Below are positions 25,759 to 35,289 of a stretch of DNA of 64,000 nt, piece after piece. A model generated the notes under the pieces. That model was not told the DNA's origin. It was given only the letters and a program-made list of their open reading frames with translations, and made no database searches. Position numbers and translations under genes: made by a program. The stretch covers positions 8,296,501 to 8,360,500 of the forward strand of contig NZ_CP135921.1 of assembly GCF_032397745.1 (NCBI RefSeq), written 5' to 3'. The number at the start of each line of letters is the position of its first letter. Positions within the stretch are counted from its first letter, which is position 1. The DNA comes from Bradyrhizobium prioriisuperbiae (GTDB lineage Bacteria > Pseudomonadota > Alphaproteobacteria > Rhizobiales > Xanthobacteraceae).

Positions 25759-28100
25759 TTTCCGACCACAGTCCATGCACTGCCATTACTCCGCACCTGG
25801 ACGCTATTCGCACCGCCACCTGTCACCGTCGCGCCCCAAGTCGTCGTTGTGCTATCGGTTACATTGGCCAAGGCACCATTATTGGTTGCGCTAGCAGCTG
25901 GCAGCGACGCAAATGTTTGAGGCGTGGGAAGAACCGTCCCCGAACCACCATCGGCCGTCGTAGACGTCCCCACAATCAGCGATCCACTTGAATGAAATTT
26001 TGCTGCCTGGACTAGATTCCCGCCCGAACCACCCGTTCCACTCGGCGTTACTGATATCGTGATGTATGTAGAACTATCGGTCGTCGTCTGGTCGTTCCGT
26101 GCAAACATTGCAATGCGAGCGCCGGGATTATTATAGGCTGATGAATTATTGTAGGCTTGCGCTGAAAGATTGAATAGTTGAGTGCCAGCCGTTACTTGTG
26201 TTGGTGACGCTGCGCTACCGAGCGCCTGAAGCGCACGGAAGATACCGCCTTGCGCAGCCCCACCAAACGCCTGCAAGACCAGCATGGCCTGGCCGCCGTC
26301 AGCAACTCCGCGAAGCACGGGATTCGTCCCGCTTGGCGCGGACAGTGAGGTCGACGTTGGATTGATATCAAAATTTACGCCCGTAACCGGAGCGTTCGGA
26401 CCAATCGAGACTAGCCCGTTCGTGTCGATCGTTGCGCGAACAACCTGCGATCCTGTTTTGGCTACAATCTTATCGGACGTGCCGGTACCAGATGTACTTT
26501 CGAGAGTGAGGGAATCGCCCGCTGCCGTTCCGCCAATAAGAATCGGCGCGATCAACGATGTGCCGAAATATCCTGTACGCGGTCTGGTTGCTCCACCGGC
26601 GCCGATGTCCAGTGTATTGTCGGCGGAGAACAGGAGCGCTCCCGTTAACGTTCCGCCAGTCAAGGCGAGATCTAGCGAAGCGTGGCCGGTCAGAGATGCA
26701 GTGACAGTCCCTGCGGCGAAATTTCCGGAGGCGTCTCTGGCAACTAGAGTACTGGCCGTATTTGCTGTTGCAACACCCGTTCCGGTTGGCAGCCCGGTAA
26801 AGACCGGAGTCAGAAGCGTGGGAGTGTTATTAAAAACGGCCAACCCACCCGAAGCGCTACCGGTTTCGTCAGACAATACACCGGCGAGTAGCGCGGACGA
26901 TGTCGCGGCGAACTGCGAAAGATCCGAACCCTTATAGGCTACGGTCCCACCAGCACCGAATGCCGCGGTCGACCCGTCCGTACCAGTAAATGTCAGCGTG
27001 TTGTTAACGGTGAGAGTTTTGCCCGCACCAAGCGTCAGAACGCCAGTTCCTGCCGTCCAGGTGTTGCCGTTATAGGTCTTGTTGGTGAGAGCCTGCGAAT
27101 CCGAAGTGCCAACAATCGCGCCGCTCGGCAGCGCTTTGCCTCCGTCCTGAATCACCTTTCCGCCGGTTCCGTTGAACGTCGCGACATTGCCCGATGTTGA
27201 CGATGCCGGACCTGTGACGGCGCCATCGATATTCGCCTGGACAATATTCCATTGAGCACCAACGGTCGCCTGATTGCCGCTTGCTGTACCATCGGTAATG
27301 CAAAGAAGAGTATCGCCAACTTCGACATTGATACCTGATGCGCCGCCGATCTTGCCAGCGACTGATACCTTGTAAGTCCAGCCGCGATCGGCCGCCGGAT
27401 AGTTCGGGTTCGCCGAGCAATCAATGACGCCCTTGAATATCATGGCGTCAGCGGCAGCAATCAGCGCGTCCGCGTATGCCTTGACAGCAGCTTGCGTGGG
27501 AACGCGCGTCGAACTGTTGGCAGTGAGCGCCGTATCATTATCTACGACATTGGCCGCGAACATGGCCAGGGTCATGCCAGTGATCGTCGGTGCTGTGCCG
27601 AGAACTACAGCACCTGTGCCGGTCACACCATCGGAAAGATTGCTTGCTGAGGGCTGCGCAGCGATCGGCAGACCATCGGTCCCGATACCGGTGAGGAACT
27701 TATTGGACTGCGGCGCGAAAGACTTGACCCCTCCGAGCGTGGATGCGGTTGGAAGCGGGATCTGGGACGGTGGCAGCGTGCCGAGAATGTCGGCATAGGT
27801 CAGTCCGGAAAATCGCAGCGGATCGGCGAGCTTGTAGCGCTTGCCGTCGAACGAAACGAGGCAGGTGACGCCATCGTCGGCCGACGTGGTGTCAAGCGGA
27901 TCGAACTGCAGCAGGTTGCTTTCCAGCAAAAGATATAGCGGAATGGTCCCATCTGCCGGATCCACGGCAATTAGATTGCTTGCCTCCGATGCGCTAGTGA
28001 TGGCGTAAGCATAGCGCTGAACAACCAGCTTCCGCTGCAATTCCTTGACGGACTGGCCGCCAACTGGCCACGCAGCTACCGCGTCATGATTGGTAGACAT
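25755..28100 (-). CDS. tail fibre 1
   Basis: 781 aa, Gly/Ser/Thr/Ala-rich beta-structured phage fibre. N-terminal head SASEASNLIAVDP then DDGVTCLVSFDGKRYKL, shared with fibre 2. Middle has typical fibre repeats (DSQALTNKTYNGNTW, LTLGAGKTLTVNNTLTFTG), end has FASLPAASATNNGALANVTD and VQVRSNGSAWTVVG. No S74 domain is visible. Start shares TAATG with the stop of the DUF2793 gene. Confidence 0.82.
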   Translation of the reverse strand: MSTNHDAVAAWPVGGQSVKELQRKLVVQRYAYAITSASEASNLIAVDPADGTIPLYLLLESNLLQFDPLDTTSADDGVTCLVSFDGKRYKLADPLRFSGLTYADILGTLPPSQIPLPTASTLGGVKSFAPQSNKFLTGIGTDGLPIAAQPSASNLSDGVTGTGAVVLGTAPTITGMTLAMFAANVVDNDTALTANSSTRVPTQAAVKAYADALIAAADAMIFKGVIDCSANPNYPAADRGWTYKVSVAGKIGGASGINVEVGDTLLCITDGTASGNQATVGAQWNIVQANIDGAVTGPASSTSGNVATFNGTGGKVIQDGGKALPSGAIVGTSDSQALTNKTYNGNTWTAGTGVLTLGAGKTLTVNNTLTFTGTDGSTAAFGAGGTVAYKGSDLSQFAATSSALLAGVLSDETGSASGGLAVFNNTPTLLTPVFTGLPTGTGVATANTASTLVARDASGNFAAGTVTASLTGHASLDLALTGGTLTGALLFSADNTLDIGAGGATRPRTGYFGTSLIAPILIGGTAAGDSLTLESTSGTGTSDKIVAKTGSQVVRATIDTNGLVSIGPNAPVTGVNFDINPTSTSLSAPSGTNPVLRGVADGGQAMLVLQAFGGAAQGGIFRALQALGSAASPTQVTAGTQLFNLSAQAYNNSSAYNNPGARIAMFARNDQTTTDSSTYITISVTPSGTGGSGGNLVQAAKFHSSGSLIVGTSTTADGGSGTVLPTPQTFASLPAASATNNGALANVTDSTTTTWGATVTGGGANSVQVRSNGSAWTVVGK

Positions 28101-29170
28101 TAAGCGGATTCCTCGATCATGAATTGACGACGAGAGAGAGCGCTTGCGTAGTGATACTGATCATTGCTCGCGCCGGTAAAATCGTTGATGCCGGCCAATA
28201 GAACAATCTTGTAAACGTGCGCCGCCGTGTCAGGCGCTGTTACCAAGAACTCTTCATTCACGAAGGGCAAGTCGTTGAATGTTGCTGCGAACGTTCCTGG
28301 ATCGACGAATGTAATGTTGTTGACCGTGCACCAAGCAATTGCGTTGGTTACAGAGTCTCGGAAAACGGCCAGCACTGCCGGAATATTGGACGTATAGGAA
28401 CTTGTCCCTGTGTTGCCGGACGCCCATGTGACCCGAGCGCGGTAAGAGATGCGAAGAAGCGCGCCGGCGCGCTTGGCCGTATGAGTGATGGTTGCGGGAT
28501 CGGGAGTTGCGGTAGCGGTGTTAACAGGGGGCACCGTGTCAGAGTACAGACTCGTGCCGCCGCCCCCAGCAAACCCAGTCGACCCCGTCGTAAGTACAGG
28601 ACCACTGATCGCAACCCACGAGCCGGCTGCCGACAGCCAAACAGATCCGTTGAATTTTATATCGGCCTTGAGTGACTTATCGTAAACCTCGTCCCCTTCA
28701 TCGGGATTGATGATCGTGAATGATCCGGTCACGAGGCAAATTGCCAGCTTGCCGGATTGGCCAGACCACGAACCGGTCGGTGACGGCCCTATAATGTAAG
28801 CCGTCGGCACAACGGGCGAAGAAGGCGGCGCATTGATTGTCTGGTTTTCTACCTTGAGAAGCGTCGAAGCCTTCGCGCCGATAATCGACGTGATCGGAAT
28901 GCTGGAAGCGACGAGAGCAATCGTTCCGACACCAGCTATCCAAGACCCATTTTGGTCGCGGTGATAAAACGCGCCCTCGTCCTCAATGAAGATGAGGCGC
29001 CCGATCGGATAGATGGCAAAATGCCATCCCGACTCCAGATAGATGGCAATTCGCCCGTCCTTCCCAGACCAATCCACTCCAGTTGCGGCCGGTGGCACCA
29101 AGAGCCTGTCGCCAACCTCGGGGCCTGATGGCTGATCTGATATGGATCTCGTGAGAACAGAATCGAACAT
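28100..29170 (-). CDS. DUF2793 phage tail-associated protein
   Basis: 356 aa. Two DUF2793-like units: GDRLLVPPAATGVDWSGKDG near 21-80 and a second GSWSGQSGKLAICLVTGSF near 130-185. These small beta modules are common in alphaproteobacterial phage fibres and GTA-like particles. The C-terminal third is beta-rich and ends SRRQFMIEESA. It precedes fibre 1 with one-base overlap. Probably part of the baseplate or fibre attachment. Confidence 0.8.
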   Translation of the reverse strand: MFDSVLTRSISDQPSGPEVGDRLLVPPAATGVDWSGKDGRIAIYLESGWHFAIYPIGRLIFIEDEGAFYHRDQNGSWIAGVGTIALVASSIPITSIIGAKASTLLKVENQTINAPPSSPVVPTAYIIGPSPTGSWSGQSGKLAICLVTGSFTIINPDEGDEVYDKSLKADIKFNGSVWLSAAGSWVAISGPVLTTGSTGFAGGGGTSLYSDTVPPVNTATATPDPATITHTAKRAGALLRISYRARVTWASGNTGTSSYTSNIPAVLAVFRDSVTNAIAWCTVNNITFVDPGTFAATFNDLPFVNEEFLVTAPDTAAHVYKIVLLAGINDFTGASNDQYHYASALSRRQFMIEESA

Positions 29171-29173
29171 AAA

Positions 29174-30868
29174 TCAGCTCACATCCAGCGGAGCAAGGAC
29201 GAACGGCTGTTCGTCGACATTCGGAACCCAATTGAGTTCAATGGAGGGGTCATATTGTGTGAGGGTCACATCTATGGACGTGAAGCCGTCGGCAAAGCCC
29301 CAGTCGGTCACGAAGTAGACCCCATTAGCCTGGGCAAAAAGAATGCTATCGAACTTGATGGAGCTGCCGACCAATTCCTCCGACGACTCGGCCAACAGAG
29401 AGACATCACATCGAACGACAAGCTGTGCACCAAGCCGCCCACTCTCCAAGAATGCTTTTTGTAGTCGCTGCGCCCGGCGGTCATCTAGCGTGAACGGGAG
29501 GTTGAGCGTGGCGTCAAGAATTTCACCGTCCTTGGACTGCAGATCAGTTCTGGAAAGAACCGGCCCATCAACCTGCTGGTACTCACGATCCGGCGCGATA
29601 AAGCGATTTTTGATACGGTTTACAAGGTCGCGCTTAGGCTTTGCGGCGCGGTAATCGACATTTCCCGTCAAAATGCCGTCGTGGATAGCAACGACTGGAT
29701 AGCGAGGCTTGGACGACGACACCCATACCCGACCGGCGCTCTCAAGCACGAACCCGCGGTTCGCCGAGATCATCCCCGAGATCACATCGACCGGGGACTG
29801 GTTGAGCGTGATCAAACCATCGATTGTGTAGCGCCTCTGGAAAGTCCCATCCAAGCATCCAATAATGTCGTCGTCGTATTCTGCGGCGGCGGCGACTTTA
29901 TCCCAATCCATTCGGCCTGGATCGATGCGGCCGCCGAACCTTTGAGTGAGATAGTGGGCTTGCACCAGAGATGAATTATTGCTGAATGACCATGACGCCT
30001 CGGCCTCAGCCACGGAATCCGGATCATTCGGATTCCAGTTCAGGATATGGCCGGCGCGTCGAGGGTCGGGGACGGACACGCCCTGCACCAGGAATAGCGG
30101 ATTTGGTCTCTGGACCTGCCCCCACAACGATGTGAATTCAGTGTAATCACCACCATAGTGATATCGACAGACCGCAGTCGCGATGCCTTGCTGCCGAAAC
30201 GACGCATCCAGGTTCGGAAAATCGTTGTGGAGGAGCGGGTCGATTGCCTGCGTCGCAGACCCGAGCCGAAAGCATATCTGCAGCCGCCCAGGATAGTTCG
30301 GCTGACCTGACACTCCAATCGGCGTCAAGATCGTGTTCGGAACGAGAGAGTCGAAAAATATCTCGTTCGTTCCGATCCACATCTTTTGAATCGCGGTGAT
30401 CTGCTTCGCCGATAGCAATATCCCTTGATACAAATATGGAGGTTTGACGGATTCGAAGAACAGCGCCCCGCCCTGCTGGACATAGCCATAAGGGATTCGC
30501 TTTGACGGGATGGCTTGACGTTCGTTGTACTTGACGGCAGGCGAATTCAAGGCCGCCGAATTGTCGTTCCCGGTGATCGGCGCCTGCCCTCGCTTCTGGA
30601 GCGCCTGCGCCGCGTAACTCAAACCGATTGAAAGGCCAATTCCAATAACGGCATTCGTGATAGCTGCGGACGTAAACAGCGACCCAACCAAAGCAATGCC
30701 GCTGGTGATCAGCGACACAGGATCGGCTCTCAGAACTTCCCGGTCCTCTCCATTCTTAGTAATAATATCCCTGAGAATCCGCTCACATGCCTCAAACTCC
30801 GGTGACGAGCGAGGATCTACCCTGGAGCGCCTAAGCGCATCGGCTGCGATGAATGTTGGTATTTTCAT
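29174..30868 (-). CDS. tail tip / host-specificity protein (J-like)
   Basis: 564 aa. Hydrophobic segment about residues 50-88 (LITSGIALVGSLFTSAAITN, then NAVIGIGLSIGLSYAAQALQ), seen at the N-terminus of lambda J and I/J-like tail tip proteins, followed by a beta-rich body. Position directly before DUF2793 and fibres, after a DUF6950-type gene, matches the tail tip hub. No enzymatic motif seen. Confidence 0.72.
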   Translation of the reverse strand: MKIPTFIAADALRRSRVDPRSSPEFEACERILRDIITKNGEDREVLRADPVSLITSGIALVGSLFTSAAITNAVIGIGLSIGLSYAAQALQKRGQAPITGNDNSAALNSPAVKYNERQAIPSKRIPYGYVQQGGALFFESVKPPYLYQGILLSAKQITAIQKMWIGTNEIFFDSLVPNTILTPIGVSGQPNYPGRLQICFRLGSATQAIDPLLHNDFPNLDASFRQQGIATAVCRYHYGGDYTEFTSLWGQVQRPNPLFLVQGVSVPDPRRAGHILNWNPNDPDSVAEAEASWSFSNNSSLVQAHYLTQRFGGRIDPGRMDWDKVAAAAEYDDDIIGCLDGTFQRRYTIDGLITLNQSPVDVISGMISANRGFVLESAGRVWVSSSKPRYPVVAIHDGILTGNVDYRAAKPKRDLVNRIKNRFIAPDREYQQVDGPVLSRTDLQSKDGEILDATLNLPFTLDDRRAQRLQKAFLESGRLGAQLVVRCDVSLLAESSEELVGSSIKFDSILFAQANGVYFVTDWGFADGFTSIDVTLTQYDPSIELNWVPNVDEQPFVLAPLDVS

Positions 30869-30870
30869 TT

Positions 30871-31290
30871 TTAGATTACGGACCAGGCGATCCTGACCGA
30901 GGACGCCTTAATGGCAGTCCATCCGGATTCGTTCCGCCCGACATACCAGCCAGCCGCTCGGCAAATCACCGTCACAAGGACGCCTCCGATATCGGTGAGT
31001 CCCACATCTCCAACTTGCTCTGCGCCTTCGTTGATGCGGCGCCACTTGTGTTTTCGTGCGCAACTTCGACCTATCGCAGCGAGGCCGCCTTTACCCATCT
31101 TGCGCTTTGCGCCTATCTTCGTTTTGTATCGCCCACGGAAGTCGGCGGCGGGATCATACCCGCATGCTTCTCGGATGATATTTCCGACCCAAAGCGCACA
31201 GTCGTCACGGCCCCACTTCATCTCATGAGCCATCGCGTCGATCATGGCGACCAAGATTGCAGCCTCAAGCCTGGACCGGACCTCGCACAT
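30871..31290 (-). CDS. DUF6950-like tail assembly protein
   Basis: 139 aa. Motif WGRDDCALWVGNIIRE with a conserved Cys and later GDVGLTD, plus GWTAIKA near the end; this small NlpC/P60-like plan is common just upstream of tail tip proteins. Whether the Cys is catalytic is not known. Ends two bases before the tail tip gene. Confidence 0.7.
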   Translation of the reverse strand: MCEVRSRLEAAILVAMIDAMAHEMKWGRDDCALWVGNIIREACGYDPAADFRGRYKTKIGAKRKMGKGGLAAIGRSCARKHKWRRINEGAEQVGDVGLTDIGGVLVTVICRAAGWYVGRNESGWTAIKASSVRIAWSVI

Positions 31291-31294
31291 TCAA

Positions 31295-31522
31295 CTAGGC
31301 TGGAGATGCCGGGAGAGGCAGGATTTCAAGTCCGCCTGGACCATCAGAATCCTTTGCGGATTCCAATGCGTCCATCTCCTTCTGATGGACAGTCTCAGCC
31401 TCGCGGATCAGATCATCGATTGCTGCAATCGCGCCAGCCGCTGCGTTTGCATTTGCGATTGCCTGTTCTCGCTGTGCCGCATAGGCCGCGCGTTTCCGCT
31501 GAAGATTCTCGATAACGGTCAT
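31295..31522 (-). CDS. small coiled-coil phage protein (75 aa)
   Basis: 75 aa, one long Ala/Glu/Gln-rich helix (LQRKRAAYAAQREQAIANAN) and a Pro/Gly tail. ATG 31522 overlaps the upstream stop as ATGA; the GTG four codons earlier is not needed. Likely a tail assembly factor by position. Confidence 0.62.
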   Translation of the reverse strand: MTVIENLQRKRAAYAAQREQAIANANAAAGAIAAIDDLIREAETVHQKEMDALESAKDSDGPGGLEILPLPASPA

Positions 31523-32076
31523 GTTGGCGTCCACTGAATGTCCTGATTTTGAAGCGCTGGGATGAGATCAAGCCCAGAGTCATTCGGGAATGTCAGGTGC
31601 TGTTCTTCTGTCGTCCACGCCTCGTCGATTGCTCGCTCCAGCGTATAGAAGCCAGTCCGCGCCGTGATCGAGATAGAGACTGTCCCATCGTCTTGAGCCG
31701 AGAACGATTGATAATCGAGTTGCGAGTCTACGATCTGGTACGGATTTCGGATGACCGAGTTGCCGACATTGATCCCGGCCAACCACGCCTTTCCAGAGCG
31801 ATTCCGAACATCGTCATCCAGCATCGCCACGACATCCGGAGGGAGTCCGGCAAGCTGAAACTGGATCTCTTGAATGATGAGATCGGAGGTATGCTTAATT
31901 GGGGTAATGGTCCCCAAGGTCGACGAACCGGTCCAATCGATTCCATTCCAGCGAAGTTTTCCTATGCCGGTCCAGAAATATGCATTCCCGCTGGGATGCT
32001 CGATCGACGCCAATAGCGCCAACGGCTTTCGCTTGCGGATATGTTCCGCCATCCGCGCGGTCATTGGCGGGGGCAT
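31519..32076 (-). CDS. phage tail protein (185 aa)
   Basis: 185 aa; beta-rich with YFWTGIGKLRWNGIDWTGSS near the start, a style shared with distal tail proteins of rhizobial phages and DUF2163-like proteins. Follows the tail protein at 32077 without a gap. Role in the baseplate inferred from order. Confidence 0.68.
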   Translation of the reverse strand: MPPPMTARMAEHIRKRKPLALLASIEHPSGNAYFWTGIGKLRWNGIDWTGSSTLGTITPIKHTSDLIIQEIQFQLAGLPPDVVAMLDDDVRNRSGKAWLAGINVGNSVIRNPYQIVDSQLDYQSFSAQDDGTVSISITARTGFYTLERAIDEAWTTEEQHLTFPNDSGLDLIPALQNQDIQWTPT

Positions 32077-32802
32077 TCAGACGTTCTCGATCGCTTCGAT
32101 GAGTTGGAAACCGAACGTCCCATGATTGGGGACGGTCATCTCAACATCGGCCTGCGTGTCATCGACGAGATGGAAGACCGATGTTGGAAAATCCAAAGCA
32201 ACCATGTCGCCGGCAGCTAATCCAGCCCGCAGCGGCGGACGAATTTCGACGCCCGTGCGACCGGAACTATCTGTGTTGCCGGTCACGACAACCTCATGCA
32301 GACGAGGCACGCCATCGGCGATGCCGTTCGGTCGGAACTCTAGCAGATCTCCAGGCCGCAAGACTGCCGTCAACGAAACGGGTAACCCGCCGATGGTCAC
32401 TGATTTGTCGCCACGTCGCGCCGAAGCTGCCATGAAGACCTGAGGAGGCAATAATCCGCTGACGAATCCTGTCCCATCTGTGAATCCTGTCCCGTCCGAG
32501 AAAAACTCCGTGGTTTTGTTTGCTGCACGGCTATATTGGGGCCTGAGACGGATCGAATGACCGATGCGCAAAAGACCCGCCTGCCCCCCAAGTCGCGAGA
32601 AGAACGCCGACACCTTTTGCCAGAGAAACTTGTCAGTGACGGTTGTGGCAAAAGACGGCATCCATATTTGAGCGTGCGGCCCATAGATACTATTCCCGCC
32701 AGCCCACGGCCGCGCAGAGACCTGCGACTTCGACCTGAGAGGGAATGTTGTCATTGTGAATTTGTACCACTCTCGCGGCCACTCATAGATTGGTGTCGTC
32801 AT
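32077..32802 (-). CDS. phage distal tail protein (241 aa)
   Basis: 241 aa, beta-rich; contains MPSFATTVTDKFLWQKVSAF and FHLVDDTQADVEMTVPNHGT. Overlaps the tape-measure stop by ATGA. Order after the tape measure suggests a distal tail or baseplate hub component. Confidence 0.68.
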   Translation of the reverse strand: MTTPIYEWPREWYKFTMTTFPLRSKSQVSARPWAGGNSIYGPHAQIWMPSFATTVTDKFLWQKVSAFFSRLGGQAGLLRIGHSIRLRPQYSRAANKTTEFFSDGTGFTDGTGFVSGLLPPQVFMAASARRGDKSVTIGGLPVSLTAVLRPGDLLEFRPNGIADGVPRLHEVVVTGNTDSSGRTGVEIRPPLRAGLAAGDMVALDFPTSVFHLVDDTQADVEMTVPNHGTFGFQLIEAIENV

Positions 32803-35018
32803 CGCAAAAGGCCGGGACTGTTGCGCTGTGTCTTGACCATGATGGCCTGAACATTGCGTTCGAAGTTACGACGATCGTTGGCGACGACGGTTGCCAGTGT
32901 TCCGATCTGCTTCGCATCAACACCGCGCGCATCAATCTGGGGCGCGTAGGTGACAACAGCACCGCCCGCGCTGAAAGGGCGCGTCACATCGTTAGGCATA
33001 GGCATCCCTACCGGGCCGCCAAGTGCGTACCCACGCTGCAAGCGAACCAAATTATCGATCCCGATGCGCCGCACTGCGTCCTGGTCAAATACATATTCGC
33101 CCTTGTGGACGATGCCGGCGGGTTGGTAACGACCGCCTGAGCCCGTGTAGCCACCCCCATCATAAAGACCGCCCGTGCCGGTCAGTGAAAGCCCCGTACC
33201 TACTGCACCACCACCAGAGAAGCCAAACAGACCACCCAGTCCACCAAGACCGCTCTGAAGGCCCCTCATAAGAGGCCCAACGATGGTGATTTTGATAATC
33301 GCCTCTTCAAGAGCGCGAAGAACGGTCTTGCCGAACGCTGCGAACGCCTCGCCAGCTGTTTTTGTGCCGTCAACGATGTCCGCAAGACTTGTAACAAGAT
33401 TGCCGGAGATCGTGGAGGAGATATCGCGAACGGTATCATTGAAGCGGATGGCCGTGGCCTGGCTGCTGGCTAGAGCGGCCGGGACGTCATTTCCAAAAAT
33501 CGACCGCAACTGCTGTGCAATCTGCACGTCCTCCGGCGACAAAAGAGAGGTTTGGCGCCCAAAGCTGATGTCTCCGGCCACCCTGGCTTTGGCCAACGCG
33601 TCAGCCGCAGAACCCGCCGCCAGAGATAGGTTCCTGATCTTCTCTGCGACGGCAGCCGAAGCAGGATCGAGACCTGCCGTTATCGCCGCCGTGGTAAGTT
33701 GGGCTGACGCCCGCAGCTCCTCAAGCTTGCCGGAGCCCTGCCCCACAGCTTGCGTATCAGCCTCTGTTCTTGCGGTATGCTTCTGTATCGCCTCAACGGC
33801 CCTGTCATAGGCATCGTTGACGTCAGCAATGGCCTTAGCTGGATTTTTCGAACTGTCGCCCCTTATGGCCGACTGAACATCTGTCGTCTGCTGCATTGCC
33901 CGCTGAATCGCGGCAGGATTGCGCAACCCGGCCTGAAGTTGATTGAAAGCCGGAGAACCGTTGCTTGTGCTGTCAAACCCAGGCTCGCCTCGTAAAATTA
34001 GCCCGTCTGGGCGCCCAAATACAGACTCCGAGGCCCTGGCGATCTTGTCCCAGAAACTCGAGTTGCCTGCGGCAGCCAGCACGTCCGGTGTTTTCTTGAT
34101 TGCATCATAAAGTTGATTTGCATAGCCAATCGCAACAGCGATATTCTGATAAATATCGACCCAGCTTTCCTGATATTGCACACCAAGCTTAGCGAGATCG
34201 TCCTGAATAGGCTTGAACTTCTCAGCAATGACTTTCTGTGCGTCCTCCAACCTGGTCTTAAGGTCGATAGCCTGCCCGATTTGCTCGTCAGAAATGATTT
34301 TGTTCTTGTCGAATTGCTTTGCGGTATCCAGCATTTTGTCGAGATAACCGGAGTCAGCCCGCAAGTTGTCGGCAACTTTCGATCCGAATGCTCTCTCCGC
34401 CAAGTCGATGGCAGCTAGTCGCTCTCCTTTCTGCAAGGCCTGATCGATGAGCGAGACCATTGCCTGCAACTTCTGTTGGTTGTCTGTCGACGCACCGAAT
34501 GCAGCAACGCCGGTATTGCCTGAGAAATTTCCTGCCTTGACCAACTCATCGAGTCTCTGCTGCAATCGGCTTCCGCCCAAAGCAGCCTGCGACGCGCTAG
34601 AGAATTTGTTTAGCGCCTCTGTCGCCTCGTCGACAGTGAGCTTAAGTTGCTCGCCGCCCTTAACAAAGCGCTGAAAGAAATCGTTTGAGACACCGGCCTC
34701 GCCGGCTTTCGATGCAATATCGTTGAACTCTTCGATCTTATCCTTTGCGAGTTCTGTCGCGTAGGACATCAGTTTGAATGCCCCGACAATCGCAGTTACC
34801 GCACCCGTAGCGAACCCGATGGTCCCCACGAGCGAACGCAGGCCGAGCGCAGCCGAACCAGCAGCACCGCTGGTTGCCAGCACTGAGGCGTTCATGTCCA
34901 CGAATTTCTTCGCGATGAACTGAGTGACCTCCGACGTCGTCGACTTCGCGCTCTGGATGCCTTTGTTAAAGTCATCCATATTGAGCCCGAGCGGAATTCG
35001 GAGCTTTGGAGCGGCCAT
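32799..35018 (-). CDS. tail tape measure protein
   Basis: 739 aa, the longest structural gene except the main fibre: helical, Ala/Gln-rich, with hydrophobic patches (AAGSAALGLRSLVGTIGFAT, VTAIVGAFKL) and a Gly-rich region near 610-650 (LGGLGGLFGFSGGGAVGTGL). It sets tail length and starts 17 bases after the end of the frameshifted T frame, exactly the lambda G-T-H order. By the usual rule its length implies a tail of about 110 nm. Confidence 0.88.
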   Translation of the reverse strand: MAAPKLRIPLGLNMDDFNKGIQSAKSTTSEVTQFIAKKFVDMNASVLATSGAAGSAALGLRSLVGTIGFATGAVTAIVGAFKLMSYATELAKDKIEEFNDIASKAGEAGVSNDFFQRFVKGGEQLKLTVDEATEALNKFSSASQAALGGSRLQQRLDELVKAGNFSGNTGVAAFGASTDNQQKLQAMVSLIDQALQKGERLAAIDLAERAFGSKVADNLRADSGYLDKMLDTAKQFDKNKIISDEQIGQAIDLKTRLEDAQKVIAEKFKPIQDDLAKLGVQYQESWVDIYQNIAVAIGYANQLYDAIKKTPDVLAAAGNSSFWDKIARASESVFGRPDGLILRGEPGFDSTSNGSPAFNQLQAGLRNPAAIQRAMQQTTDVQSAIRGDSSKNPAKAIADVNDAYDRAVEAIQKHTARTEADTQAVGQGSGKLEELRASAQLTTAAITAGLDPASAAVAEKIRNLSLAAGSAADALAKARVAGDISFGRQTSLLSPEDVQIAQQLRSIFGNDVPAALASSQATAIRFNDTVRDISSTISGNLVTSLADIVDGTKTAGEAFAAFGKTVLRALEEAIIKITIVGPLMRGLQSGLGGLGGLFGFSGGGAVGTGLSLTGTGGLYDGGGYTGSGGRYQPAGIVHKGEYVFDQDAVRRIGIDNLVRLQRGYALGGPVGMPMPNDVTRPFSAGGAVVTYAPQIDARGVDAKQIGTLATVVANDRRNFERNVQAIMVKTQRNSPGLLR

Positions 35019-35034
35019 GTCTTTTGGCTATCCT

Positions 35035-35289
35035 TTATGCGTGTCCAGGCTCGACGCCATGAACTGCGCAGAGAGCATCGAAATCATCGTTGCTCATGGC
35101 CTCTGGTTTAGCGTTATTGAAGCTGTTGTGACCGTCGATATAGGCGACGATCTCCCAGAGGGTGAAATCCTCGATCTGCCGCGGCGAGAAATGGAGCGCG
35201 GCCCCGATCCTGATTAGTTCAGAGCGTCGGAGGCGCCCGTCATCGTGGAAGAGCCGGGCTTTTGCGCCTCCGCCGGCATCTCTTTTCCC
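35035..35289 (-). CDS. T-domain reached by -1 frameshift (gpGT-like extension)
   Basis: Open frame without its own start, -1 relative to the 132-aa tail chaperone gene. A canonical slippery heptamer G GGA AAA lies at 35289-35283 exactly in the zero frame. After slippage, 82 codons follow (RDAGGGAKARLFHDDGRLRR, then ALHFSPRQIEDFTLWEIVAY) to TAA at 35037-35035. The fusion would be 110 + 82 = 192 aa. This is the lambda gpG/gpGT design, located as expected between tail tube and tape measure. Confidence 0.8.
   Translation of the reverse strand, partial: GKRDAGGGAKARLFHDDGRLRRSELIRIGAALHFSPRQIEDFTLWEIVAYIDGHNSFNNAKPEAMSNDDFDALCAVHGVEPGHA

Noticed and set aside
26284..26937. 217-codon plus-strand frame within fibre 1
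   Set aside because: Antisense of a repetitive Gly/Ser/Thr fibre gene; typical shadow composition.
35254..35264. Second possible slip site CAAAAG near the end of the tail chaperone gene
   Set aside because: Does not fit X XXY YYZ in the zero frame; GGGAAAA upstream fits fully and leads into the same downstream frame.
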